Assembly (NCBI GenBank): GCA_023422555.1
Contig: JAFAGQ010000306.1
Span: 1 to 23,482, forward strand
Direction of reading: 5' to 3'
Length of the DNA stretch: 23,482 nucleotides
Source: Pseudomonadota bacterium
GTDB taxonomy: Bacteria > Pseudomonadota > Gammaproteobacteria > Burkholderiales > Burkholderiaceae_B
Below, in pieces: positions 7,661 through 15,743 of this stretch (its first letter is position 1; the number at the start of each line of letters is the position of its first letter). Made by a program: the position numbers and the translations under genes. The notes under the pieces were generated by a model. It did not search any database. It was not told the DNA's origin and saw nothing but the letters and a program-made list of their open reading frames with translations.

Positions 7661-7675
7661 TATACACAGTGTAAA
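7661..7675. promoter_or_regulatory. Near-palindrome at the predicted manC transcription start
   Basis: TATACACAGTGTAAA contains perfect 5-bp arms TACAC and GTGTA (7663-7667, 7669-7673) around a central A, about 12 bases after the TATAAT. Its place would suit a repressor site. The evidence is positional only. Confidence 0.2.
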
Positions 7676-7801
7676 AGTTTCAACTGCCCACAGTGATTTG
7701 AAACATTCTCAGACCGACGGAACGCTTTTCCTCTAGTGCTGCCGGTTTTGTTGGAGTAGAGTTCTCCGTTTACCGTTTTACTAGTATGGACTAAACTGAT
7801 T

Positions 7802-9226
7802 ATGCCCACAAAATTGATTCCCACCATCTTATGCGGCGGCGCTGGTTCCCGACTCTGGCCTATCTCCCGGGAAGGCCATCCCAAGCCTTTCATACGGCTT
7901 CGGGACAATCAAAGCCTGCTGCAAAAGTCTTTCCTGCGAGGGGTGGCAATTGAAGGCGTTGAGGAAATTATCACAGTCACCAATCGGGAGCTTTTCTTCC
8001 AGACGGAAGACGAGCTGGCCGAACTCAAACTAAAAAATATCAAATCAACGTATATTCTTGAGCCTTTTGGACGCAACACCGCGGCGGCAATTGTGTCTGC
8101 CGCACTTGCGGCAAAAAAGGAACATGGCGATAACGCGATTTTATTGGTATTGGCAGCAGATCACCTGGTGTCGGACAAAGAGGCATTTCAACAGGCGGTA
8201 GAAAAAGCCATCGATCTGGCCTCAGGCGGCAGACTGGTCACCTTCGGAATCAAGCCCACGCACCCTGAAACCGGATATGGATATATTGAAGCCAGTGGTT
8301 CAGATGTATTGCGGTTTGTAGAAAAACCGGAAGCTCAGGTCGCTCAGGAGTATATGGATTCCGGCCGGTTCTATTGGAACTCGGGGATGTTCTGTTTCCG
8401 TGTTGATATCATTCTGCAGGAACTTGAAACTCATTGTCCTGACATCGTAATGGCGGTCAAAGCCTGCCTTGAGGAGTCGAAAACCCTGGAAGGTGATCAG
8501 CAGACTCAACTCAGCCTTGATCCGGAAACCTTTCGCCAGGTGCCGGACATTTCCATTGACTATGCAGTCATGGAAAAGTCCGATAAGGTCTCTGTCGTGC
8601 CATGTGATATTGGCTGGAGCGACATTGGCTCATGGACGGCGCTCAGTTCGATTGGAGAACAGGACAAAAATGGCAATTGTGTTGAGGCAGAGGCAATTCT
8701 TCACAATGTTCGAAACTGTTATATCAAAAGTGACGAGCGGTTTGTTGGTGCTATCGGACTTGAAAACCTCGTGATCGTTGATACTCCCGATGCCTTGCTT
8801 GTTGCCGACAAGGCACACAGTCAGGACGTCAAAAAAATCTACACACAACTGAAGAAAGAAGGCAACGAAATCTATAAATGGCATCGCACCGTTTATCGTC
8901 CCTGGGGCAGCTATACCGTTCTGGAAGACAGTGATCGCTTTAAAATGAAGCGCCTTGAAGTCAAACCGGGTGGTCGACTCAGTCTGCAAATGCATCATCA
9001 TCGCAGCGAGCACTGGATTGTTGTCAGCGGAATGGCGAAGGTTGTAAATGGTGAACAGGAGATGTTGATCAATACCAATGAGTCAACATATATTCCGGCA
9101 GGGCACAAGCATAGACTAGAGAATCCTGGCGTTATTGATCTTGTATTGATCGAAGTACAAAGCGGTGAATATCTTGGTGAAGATGATATCGTCAGGTTTC
9201 AGGATGTATACGGACGGGTTGAGTAA
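7802..9226 (+). CDS. manC: Mannose-1-phosphate guanylyltransferase / mannose-6-phosphate isomerase
   Basis: A bifunctional type II enzyme of 474 residues that makes GDP-mannose. The N-terminal nucleotidyltransferase domain (about 1-280) has the signature CGGAGSRLWPISREGHPKPF (11-30), LAADHLV (117-123) and the sugar-binding FVEKP (172-176). The C-terminal cupin (about 360-474) has RPWGSY followed by the metal-binding MHHHRSEHWIVVSG (about 397-410), the phosphomannose isomerase site. It should therefore convert fructose-6-phosphate to mannose-6-phosphate and, after a mutase step encoded elsewhere, form GDP-mannose. The equivalent in the P. aeruginosa A-band locus is WbpW. The ATG at 7802 has no strong ribosome binding site (a GGA lies 11 bases upstream). 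It is followed after 51 bp by gmd, which uses its product. Confidence 0.95.
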   Translation: MPTKLIPTILCGGAGSRLWPISREGHPKPFIRLRDNQSLLQKSFLRGVAIEGVEEIITVTNRELFFQTEDELAELKLKNIKSTYILEPFGRNTAAAIVSAALAAKKEHGDNAILLVLAADHLVSDKEAFQQAVEKAIDLASGGRLVTFGIKPTHPETGYGYIEASGSDVLRFVEKPEAQVAQEYMDSGRFYWNSGMFCFRVDIILQELETHCPDIVMAVKACLEESKTLEGDQQTQLSLDPETFRQVPDISIDYAVMEKSDKVSVVPCDIGWSDIGSWTALSSIGEQDKNGNCVEAEAILHNVRNCYIKSDERFVGAIGLENLVIVDTPDALLVADKAHSQDVKKIYTQLKKEGNEIYKWHRTVYRPWGSYTVLEDSDRFKMKRLEVKPGGRLSLQMHHHRSEHWIVVSGMAKVVNGEQEMLINTNESTYIPAGHKHRLENPGVIDLVLIEVQSGEYLGEDDIVRFQDVYGRVE

Positions 9227-9231
9227 AAGGG

Positions 9232-9249
9232 TGCAATTCGCAAATTGCA
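9232..9249. repeat. Perfect hairpin between manC and gmd
   Basis: TGCAATT (9232-9238) and AATTGCA (9243-9249) pair perfectly around a 4-base loop in the 51-bp gap. It is A+T-rich and lacks a T tract, so it is not an evident terminator; an mRNA-processing or stability hairpin is possible. Confidence 0.35.
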
Positions 9250-9277
9250 AACGTAATTAAGAAGGACACGGAATAAG

Positions 9278-10312
9278 ATGAAAAAAGCCATTGTTACGGG
9301 CATAACCGGACAGGACGGAGCATATCTGAGCCAGCTGCTGCTCGAAAAGGGTTATCAGGTTTTCGGTACTTTCCGTCGTACAAGCTCGGTGAACTTCTGG
9401 CGCATTGAAGAACTCGGCATCCAGAATCACAAGAATTTGCAGCTTGTCGAACATGATCTGACAGATCTGGGCGGCTGTATTTCATTGCTGAACAAATGTG
9501 AACCTGACGAGATCTATAACCTGGCGGCGCAAAGTTTTGTGGGTGTCAGTTTTGAACAACCTTCCACCACAGCGCAAATTACCGGTATTGGCGCACTGAA
9601 TATTCTGGAAGCCATTCGTCTGGTCAATACAAACATTCGTTTTTATCAGGCAAGTACCTCCGAAATGTTCGGCAAGGTACAGGCTATCCCCCAGAACGAA
9701 GAAACACCTTTTTACCCGCGCAGTCCCTATGGGGTGGCGAAGTTGTATGCCCACTGGATGACCGTCAACTACCGTGAAAGCTACAATATTTTCGGTAGCA
9801 GCGGGATCCTGTTCAATCACGAAAGCCCATTGCGTGGTCGTGAGTTTGTCACTCGTAAAATTACCGATAGCGTTGCCAAAATCAAACTGGGCAAGCTTGA
9901 TGCAGTTGAACTGGGTAACCTCGATGCCAAACGTGATTGGGGTTTCGCAAAAGAATATGTGGAAGGAATGTGGCGCATGCTGCAGGCCAATCAGCCTGAT
10001 ACATTTGTGCTGGCAACCAATCGGACCGAGACAGTAAGGGATTTTGTGCGTCTCGCGTTTAAAGGGGCGGGCATCGATGTCGAGTTTTTCGGTAAGAACG
10101 AAAATGAAACGGCAGTGGATGCGGCAACGGGAAAAGTGGTGATGAAAGTAAATCCGCGCTTTTATCGTCCGGCAGAAGTTGATCTGCTTATTGGAGACCC
10201 TTCGAAGGCTCAGGCAGTATTGGGCTGGCAGCCCAATACCACATTGGAAGCGCTATGCGAAATGATGGTTAAAGAAGACCTGCGGCGCAATGAACAGGGG
10301 TTCTCGTTTTGA
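9278..10312 (+). CDS. gmd: GDP-mannose 4,6-dehydratase
   Basis: Gmd, an extended short-chain dehydrogenase, converts GDP-D-mannose to GDP-4-keto-6-deoxy-D-mannose with bound NADP+. The 344-residue protein begins with the nucleotide-binding TGITGQDGAYL (7-17). Catalytic residues are visible as Thr127 and Glu129 in ASTSEMFG and Tyr151/Lys155 in SPYGVAKLYAHW, each shifted by five from E. coli Gmd. FNHESPLRG and RDWGFAKEYV further confirm the subfamily. ATG 9278 is preceded by AAGGA (9262-9266) and a nearer GGA. It lies between manC, which makes its substrate, and rmd, which probably uses its product; its stop overlaps the rmd start. Confidence 0.96.
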   Translation: MKKAIVTGITGQDGAYLSQLLLEKGYQVFGTFRRTSSVNFWRIEELGIQNHKNLQLVEHDLTDLGGCISLLNKCEPDEIYNLAAQSFVGVSFEQPSTTAQITGIGALNILEAIRLVNTNIRFYQASTSEMFGKVQAIPQNEETPFYPRSPYGVAKLYAHWMTVNYRESYNIFGSSGILFNHESPLRGREFVTRKITDSVAKIKLGKLDAVELGNLDAKRDWGFAKEYVEGMWRMLQANQPDTFVLATNRTETVRDFVRLAFKGAGIDVEFFGKNENETAVDAATGKVVMKVNPRFYRPAEVDLLIGDPSKAQAVLGWQPNTTLEALCEMMVKEDLRRNEQGFSF

Positions 10313-11232
10313 CAGATGTCATGACATCGAACGAACAGAAACGCGTACTGGTGACAGGTGCTTCCGGATTCACGGGATATTACGTGTCTCAGGAGCTCAA
10401 GCGCGCCGGCTATCAGGTTATCGGACTGAGTTCAAATCCGGTCGATGCCGAAGGCTTCTATCAGGCTGATCTTCTGGACAGTCAACAGATTGAATCGATT
10501 ATCCATGAAGCCAGGCCTGATTATGTTATTCATCTGGCGGGCATAGCCTTTGTTGGTCATGGCGATATCAAGGCGTTTTACGACGTCAATCTTGTAGGGA
10601 CACGATATCTGCTGGAAGCGCTGCGCAACGCGAGTCATCGGGTGCAATCCGTGATATTGGCAAGCAGTGCAAATATTTACGGGAATGCAAAAGGCGGCAG
10701 TCTGTCTGAAGACACACCGCCCGATCCGGTCAATGATTATGCGGTCAGCAAGCTTGCCATGGAATACATGGCGCGAACGTATCGTGAGAAATTGCCTATC
10801 ATTATTACGCGGCCGTTCAATTACACAGGGGTCCGGCAGGAACCGCATTTTGTCATACCCAAGATTGTTTCGCACTTTCGCGAGCGCAAACCCGAGCTGG
10901 AGCTTGGTAATCTGAAGGTGTGGCGCGATTTTGGTGACGTGCGCAAAGTTGCCCAGGCATATGCCAGTCTGATTGCGATACCTGAAGCCATAGGTCAGAC
11001 TATCAATATCAGCACGGGAAGAGCAACCTCGCTGGCAGATATTATTCGTATTTGCGAGGAAACTACCGGTCACTCACTTGATGTGAAGGTCAATCCTGCA
11101 TTTGTGAGGGAAAACGAAGTGCAGACGCTTACCGGCAACCCCGGTCTTCTGCAATCGCTTGTACCCGACTGGAGCCCCCTGGATATCCGAGAGACGCTAC
11201 GCTGGATGTTGAATGCGGACAGTCTTTCCTGA
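10309..11232 (+). CDS. rmd: GDP-6-deoxy-D-mannose reductase (GDP-D-rhamnose synthase)
   Basis: A 307-residue NAD(P)-dependent SDR that should reduce GDP-4-keto-6-deoxy-D-mannose to GDP-D-rhamnose. It has TGASGFTG (16-23), SSANIYG (119-125), the catalytic Tyr144/Lys148 in NDYAVSKLAMEY, and RPFNYTGVRQEPHFVIP, a pattern typical of Rmd rather than GDP-fucose synthase. The TTG at 10309 overlaps the gmd stop and has AGGGG (10296-10300) at 8 bases, so I prefer it to the ATG at 10321, which would be 20 bases from that site and four residues shorter. Gene order gmd-rmd matches D-rhamnan loci. GDP-talose or another 4-reduced product cannot be ruled out from sequence. Confidence 0.87.
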   Translation: MTDVMTSNEQKRVLVTGASGFTGYYVSQELKRAGYQVIGLSSNPVDAEGFYQADLLDSQQIESIIHEARPDYVIHLAGIAFVGHGDIKAFYDVNLVGTRYLLEALRNASHRVQSVILASSANIYGNAKGGSLSEDTPPDPVNDYAVSKLAMEYMARTYREKLPIIITRPFNYTGVRQEPHFVIPKIVSHFRERKPELELGNLKVWRDFGDVRKVAQAYASLIAIPEAIGQTINISTGRATSLADIIRICEETTGHSLDVKVNPAFVRENEVQTLTGNPGLLQSLVPDWSPLDIRETLRWMLNADSLS

Positions 11233-11251
11233 GCCGTAAAATAGGATCATT

Positions 11252-12385
11252 GTGAAAGTCCTGCACGTTTTCAAAACCTACTACCCGGATACCTTCGGCG
11301 GTATCGAGGAAGTGGTCTATCAACTGGCAAAGCATAGCAGCCAGTTTGGCATTCACGCGGAGGTCTTCGCTCTGAGTAATCGGGCCCCTCAGACGTTGCC
11401 GGAAATTTATGATGGCCATCGAGTACATCGCATCAAAAAAGATATTGAATTTGCCTCCACGACGTTTTCGTTGGCGGCTTTTCAATATTTCCGCAAGCTG
11501 ACCAAAGAGTTTGACCTGATCCATTACCATTTTCCCTGGCCGGTTATGGATCTGATGCATTTTTATGCAAATCACAGCAAGCCTTCTGTTGTGACCTATC
11601 AATCTGACATTATCAAACAGAAAAAATTGCTGCATTTGTACAAACCGGTACAGCAGCGCTTTCTGAACAGCGTTGATGCCATTGTCGCGACGACACCGAA
11701 TTACGTTGCAAGCAGTCCTGTGCTCGCGCGTTTCACAGACAAATTAACCATCATTCCGAATGGCGTTGAACCGGCGCCGTCCACTGATGCAGTCAAAGAA
11801 AGAATAAAATACTGGGAAAATGAGTTGTCGGGTCCCTTTTTTCTGTTTGTGGGAGCGCTGAGATATTACAAAGGGCTGGATACACTACTCCAGGCTGCAG
11901 CCAAGGCGCCGTACCCCATCATTATCGCGGGAGCCGGCTTTGAAGAAGCACGCCTGAGGGAGATCGTACGTGTCAAAGGCTTGACCAACGTCAGATTTGT
12001 CGGTGCGATTTCAGAAGAAGATAAACATGCATTGTTATCTTTGAGTTTCGGATTCGTTTTTCCATCCTGCACACGCACTGAAGCATACGGTATCGTGCTG
12101 ATCGAGGCATCTATGCATGGAAAAGCCATGATTACGTGTGAGATCGGAACTGGCACAAGCTATATCAATCTGAATGGAGAAACTGGTATTGTCGTGCCGC
12201 CGAACAACCCGGACGCGTTCGCCGATGCCATGAAAACACTGTGGGAAAATCCTGAACTGTCCCGACAATATGGAAGTGCGGCGAAGCAGCGTTACGAACA
12301 GCATTTCACTGCTGAAAAAATGATGGAAAGCTATGTCGATCTTTATAATAAATGTTTGCAGAATGATGCGACTTCCAGATTGTAG
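11252..12385 (+). CDS. GT4 glycosyltransferase, WbpZ-like
   Basis: A 377-residue cytoplasmic GT-B enzyme. It begins MKVLHVFKTYYPDTFGGIEE with the glycine-rich acceptor loop, continues with YHFPWPVMDL and TYQSDIIKQKKLL, and carries the donor-binding FVGALRYYKGLDTLL and the EX7E motif TEAYGIVLIE (Glu277, Glu285). From memory these segments resemble P. aeruginosa WbpZ, which adds the first D-rhamnose of the common polysaccharide antigen, and E. coli O8/O9a adaptor mannosyltransferases. GTG 11252 is supported by AGGA (11243-11246) at 5-base spacing. It sits directly after rmd and before wzm, as expected for the enzyme that builds the adaptor between primer and repeat region. Linkage specificity is inferred, not shown. 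Confidence 0.85.
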   Translation: MKVLHVFKTYYPDTFGGIEEVVYQLAKHSSQFGIHAEVFALSNRAPQTLPEIYDGHRVHRIKKDIEFASTTFSLAAFQYFRKLTKEFDLIHYHFPWPVMDLMHFYANHSKPSVVTYQSDIIKQKKLLHLYKPVQQRFLNSVDAIVATTPNYVASSPVLARFTDKLTIIPNGVEPAPSTDAVKERIKYWENELSGPFFLFVGALRYYKGLDTLLQAAAKAPYPIIIAGAGFEEARLREIVRVKGLTNVRFVGAISEEDKHALLSLSFGFVFPSCTRTEAYGIVLIEASMHGKAMITCEIGTGTSYINLNGETGIVVPPNNPDAFADAMKTLWENPELSRQYGSAAKQRYEQHFTAEKMMESYVDLYNKCLQNDATSRL

Positions 12386-12409
12386 TAAGGCATAAAAGAG
12401 GAATTTATT

Positions 12410-13210
12410 GTGCTTCTAACACAAATGATGGGCTCGGTATGGCGATACCGGAGCTTCATATTAGGCAGCGTTAAGCGCGAATTTCAGTCAAAATATCGAA
12501 ATTCGCTTCTGGGCGCCACATGGATGGTCCTGAACCCGTTGGCCATGATCATCGTTTATACGGTCATTTTTTCCCAATTGATGAAGGCGCGACTTCCGGG
12601 CGTGACCATGCAGTTTGCTTACAGTATTTATCTGTGCGCAGGCGTTTTAACGTGGGGGCTGTTTTCTGAAATCGTCAGCAAGGCTCAAAATGTTTTCGTT
12701 GATAACGCGGGGCTATTGAAAAAACTGAGCTTCCCGCGACTGTGCCTGCCGATCATTGTCATTGCCAATGGATTAGTTAACTTCTCCATTGTTTTTGGCC
12801 TTTTCACTATCTTCATCATTTTCTCCGGACATTTCCCAGGCATCTATTACCTGGGTATTTTTCCGATGCTGGTGCTGCTGGTGATGTTTGCCATTGGTCT
12901 GGGCATTACCGTTGGCGTATTGAATGTGTTCTTCAGGGACGTGGGTCAGTTTTTTGGCATTGTGCTCCAGTTCTGGTTCTGGCTCACGCCTATCGTCTAT
13001 GTTTCCAATGTACTCCCTGAAAGGGTGCAGCATTACCTGCGACTCAATCCGATGGTACCGATTATCGAGGCCTTTCAAACGATTTTCGTGCATGCCAGGT
13101 GGCCGGATTGGGGGTCATTGTGGCTGGTCAGTATAGAAGCTGTTGTTTTATGCGCTATTGGTCTGAGATTGTTTCGCAGACACGTTGGTGAAATGGTGGA
13201 TGAACTCTGA
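12410..13210 (+). CDS. wzm: ABC-2 type polysaccharide export permease
   Basis: Wzm is the membrane half of the ABC exporter that moves a finished undecaprenyl-linked glycan across the inner membrane. The 266-residue protein has an amphipathic N terminus with VKREFQSKYRNSLLG before the first membrane span, and about six hydrophobic segments (roughly 38-58, 68-88, 112-138, 148-172, 180-199, 236-255). The GTG at 12410 has AGAGGA (12397-12402) at 7 bases, a good ribosome binding site. Its TGA overlaps the wzt ATG as TGATG, coupling the two subunits. Homologous KpsM-type capsule permeases are similar, but the partner Wzt with a long C-terminal domain points to an O-antigen-type exporter. Confidence 0.94.
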   Translation: MLLTQMMGSVWRYRSFILGSVKREFQSKYRNSLLGATWMVLNPLAMIIVYTVIFSQLMKARLPGVTMQFAYSIYLCAGVLTWGLFSEIVSKAQNVFVDNAGLLKKLSFPRLCLPIIVIANGLVNFSIVFGLFTIFIIFSGHFPGIYYLGIFPMLVLLVMFAIGLGITVGVLNVFFRDVGQFFGIVLQFWFWLTPIVYVSNVLPERVQHYLRLNPMVPIIEAFQTIFVHARWPDWGSLWLVSIEAVVLCAIGLRLFRRHVGEMVDEL

Positions 13211-14430
13211 TGGGCACGATAAACGTAAAAAATCTTGGCAAGGCATACAAGCAATACAAGACGCACTGGTCTCGCCTGGCCGACTGGATTTTGCCGGGAA
13301 AACGCGAATATTTTGAGCGAAAATGGGTACTTAAGGATGTGAGCTTTTCCGTGAATCCCGGAGAGGCCGTCGGCATCATCGGTATCAATGGCGCTGGTAA
13401 AAGCACGTTGCTGAAGATGATTACGGGCACCACAATGCCCACGACAGGCAGCATCGAAATTTCAGGGCGGATCGCGGCACTTCTTGAACTGGGAATTGGT
13501 TTTGACTCTGATTTCACTGGCAGACAAAACGTTTATATGGCCGGACAGTTAATGGGTTACTCCGTTGATGAAATTACACAACTGATGCCCGACATTGAGG
13601 CCTTTGCCGAAATTGGAACCTATATAGACATGCCTGTGCGCGTTTATAGTAGCGGCATGCAGATGAGATTGGCATTCAGTGTGGCAACAGCCAAGCGTCC
13701 CGAGGTGCTGATCGTCGACGAGGCGCTCTCGGTTGGTGATGCCTATTTCCAACACAAGAGTTTTGATCGCATTCGTGAGTTCAGCAGTCAGGGCACAACG
13801 CTGCTTATTGTCAGTCATGACAAAAGTGCGATTCAGAGCATTTGTGACAGAGCAATTCTTCTCAATGCCGGTACCATCGCCATGGAAGGCGAGCCTGAAG
13901 CTGTGATGGATTATTACAACGCGCTTCTGGCCGAGAAAGAAAAGAGTACGGTAGTACAGGAAAAAAATCGAGATGGCAAAACGCAAACCATTTCGGGAAG
14001 CCGGGAAGTGACCGTTGAGCGTGTCGAACTGCTGAATCAATCGGGCAACGCGAGCGAGGTTTTGCATGTAGGTCAGCCGGTCAGGCTGAGAATTCGTCTA
14101 CAGGTGCATAAAGACATTCCTGAGCTGGTCATTGGCTACATGATCAAGGATAGACTGGGCCAGGTTATTTTCGGTACGAATTCTCATCACTTAAAGCAGG
14201 TGCTGCACAACCTCAAAGCAGGTCAGACGCTTGAGTACGTCTATGACTTTACGGCAAACCTGGGAACCGGAACCTATTCCATCTCCACATCTGCGCATTC
14301 ATCCGAAACGCATATCGAACGGAACTATGAATGGCGCGATCTGGCTCTTGTGTTTAATGTGGTCAACAACGACAAACCTGGATTTATCGGGACTTCATGG
14401 CTTCCCCCTGTGCTGGAGATAAAACAATGA
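13210..14430 (+). CDS. wzt: ABC transporter ATPase with C-terminal glycan-binding domain
   Basis: Wzt powers export through Wzm. The N-terminal ATPase domain (about 1-240) has Walker A GINGAGKST (58-66), the signature YSSGMQMRLAFS (146-157), Walker B VLIVDEA (166-172, Glu171) and the H-loop His203. At 406 residues it is far longer than capsule KpsT-type ATPases; the extra region (about 265-400) is a predicted beta-sandwich with GYMIKDRLGQVIFGTNSH, typical of the Wzt C-terminal domain. In E. coli O8/O9a this domain recognises the modified non-reducing end of the glycan and so licenses export. That fits the methyltransferase encoded next, whose ATG overlaps the wzt stop as ATGA. The actual ligand here is unknown. 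Confidence 0.95.
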   Translation: MGTINVKNLGKAYKQYKTHWSRLADWILPGKREYFERKWVLKDVSFSVNPGEAVGIIGINGAGKSTLLKMITGTTMPTTGSIEISGRIAALLELGIGFDSDFTGRQNVYMAGQLMGYSVDEITQLMPDIEAFAEIGTYIDMPVRVYSSGMQMRLAFSVATAKRPEVLIVDEALSVGDAYFQHKSFDRIREFSSQGTTLLIVSHDKSAIQSICDRAILLNAGTIAMEGEPEAVMDYYNALLAEKEKSTVVQEKNRDGKTQTISGSREVTVERVELLNQSGNASEVLHVGQPVRLRIRLQVHKDIPELVIGYMIKDRLGQVIFGTNSHHLKQVLHNLKAGQTLEYVYDFTANLGTGTYSISTSAHSSETHIERNYEWRDLALVFNVVNNDKPGFIGTSWLPPVLEIKQ

Positions 14431-15740
14431 TTGATCAGTTTTATGCCGAATTCGAAGCGTCATTTCGAGGGACCAGAGACCAGATTCTCTCCCGCCTTCA
14501 GATATATCTGCCATTTGTTTTACCGCTGCGGGAGATTCATGAACAGTGCAATGCACTTGACCTGGGCTGCGGGCGTGGCGAATGGCTGCAACTTCTGGGG
14601 GAACAGGATATTGATGCACAGGGTGTCGACATGGATGCCGGCATGCTTGAATATTGTCGCGAACGTGGTCTATCTGTCGTTGAGGCGGATCTGATCCCCT
14701 TTTTAAAAGATCAGCCCAGCCAGAGCCAGTCGATTATTTCTGCCTTTCATGTGGTGGAGCACATTCATTTTGACCAACTGCGTACCCTGGTTTCCGAAGC
14801 GCTGCGCGTTCTGAGACCGGGTGGACTGTTGATCATGGAAACGCCCAATCCTGAAAATATTTCAGTGGCGACAAACACGTTTTATCTGGACCCCACACAT
14901 CGTTCGCCGATACCACCGGCGCTGCTGGGATTTACTGCGAAATTCGAAGGTTTCAGCAGAATCAAGGTATTACGGTTGCAGGAAGATAAGGCAGTCGTAG
15001 CCAAAGAGAAACTCAATCTCGCCGATGTATTCGAAGGAGTCAGCCCGGATTATTCCATTGTCGCGCAGAAGCCGGCGAGTGAATCTGATATGGAGCGTAC
15101 GGCCGATGCCTTCCTGCAGGACTACGGTGTCGGGTTTGATGAAATGCTCAACCGATACGATGCAACAGTAGCTCAGAGGGACGAGCAGCTCGACGGCCTG
15201 CAGGAAAATCTCTCCACTTATTCCTCTGCGCTGGACGGCATGTCGGAATCCTACCGCGATGATATAGAACAGTTGCGGCAGCAGATGCATGAGCTTCAGG
15301 AACAGATCAAGGAATTGCGCGTCTTGCACAATACCGTTAATGATATGCGCAATAGCACGTCCTGGCGGGTAACCGTGCCGCTGCGATGGGCGGGGCATCA
15401 GGCACGATTGCTCAAAGATCGCGGCGTCAGGCAACGTGCGCGCGATTTTGCAAAGAAAGCCGGCAAACCGGTTATTTCATACGCAATCGGCTGGTTTTCC
15501 CGAAATCCGAATGCGAAACAGCGTCTGATCCGGACATTACAGTCAACTGGCCTCTATCAGCCCGTCAAGTCACTCTATTTCAGGGTACTGGCGGCAGACA
15601 ACGGACAGGCAAATTATGCATCGGACATCGCTGCGGCGTCTCACCCGGCATCTGTCTATCTCGATCCAAAAGCACGCGACATTTACCGTTTACTGAAAGA
15701 GAAAATAACTACCCAAGCAGTTGATTCGAAGGTGGAATAA
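14427..15740 (+). CDS. Methyltransferase-coiled-coil protein, probable chain terminator (WbdD-like)
   Basis: The 437-residue protein begins with a class I SAM methyltransferase: DLGCGRGEWLQLL (45-57), VDMD (67-70), HVVEHI (108-113), LRPGGLLIMETPNPEN and DPTHRSPIPP (155-164). A glutamine- and glutamate-rich region at about 245-305 looks like a coiled coil, followed by NSTSWRVTVPLRW (309-321), a motif common behind coiled coils in polysaccharide proteins, and a basic, amphipathic C terminus. Known E. coli WbdD enzymes cap the O-polysaccharide end and use a coiled coil as a ruler; the O8 type only methylates. No kinase domain is visible here, so an O8-like methyl cap is inferred. ATG 14427 overlaps the wzt stop and has GGAGA (14415-14419); the in-frame ATG ten codons earlier lies inside wzt and lacks such support. 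Confidence 0.82.
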   Translation: MIDQFYAEFEASFRGTRDQILSRLQIYLPFVLPLREIHEQCNALDLGCGRGEWLQLLGEQDIDAQGVDMDAGMLEYCRERGLSVVEADLIPFLKDQPSQSQSIISAFHVVEHIHFDQLRTLVSEALRVLRPGGLLIMETPNPENISVATNTFYLDPTHRSPIPPALLGFTAKFEGFSRIKVLRLQEDKAVVAKEKLNLADVFEGVSPDYSIVAQKPASESDMERTADAFLQDYGVGFDEMLNRYDATVAQRDEQLDGLQENLSTYSSALDGMSESYRDDIEQLRQQMHELQEQIKELRVLHNTVNDMRNSTSWRVTVPLRWAGHQARLLKDRGVRQRARDFAKKAGKPVISYAIGWFSRNPNAKQRLIRTLQSTGLYQPVKSLYFRVLAADNGQANYASDIAAASHPASVYLDPKARDIYRLLKEKITTQAVDSKVE

Positions 15741-15743
15741 TCT

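Noticed and set aside
14397..14426. Longer methyltransferase starting at ATG 14397
   Set aside because: This start lies inside wzt without a ribosome site; ATG 14427 has GGAGA at 7 bases and the common ATGA overlap.
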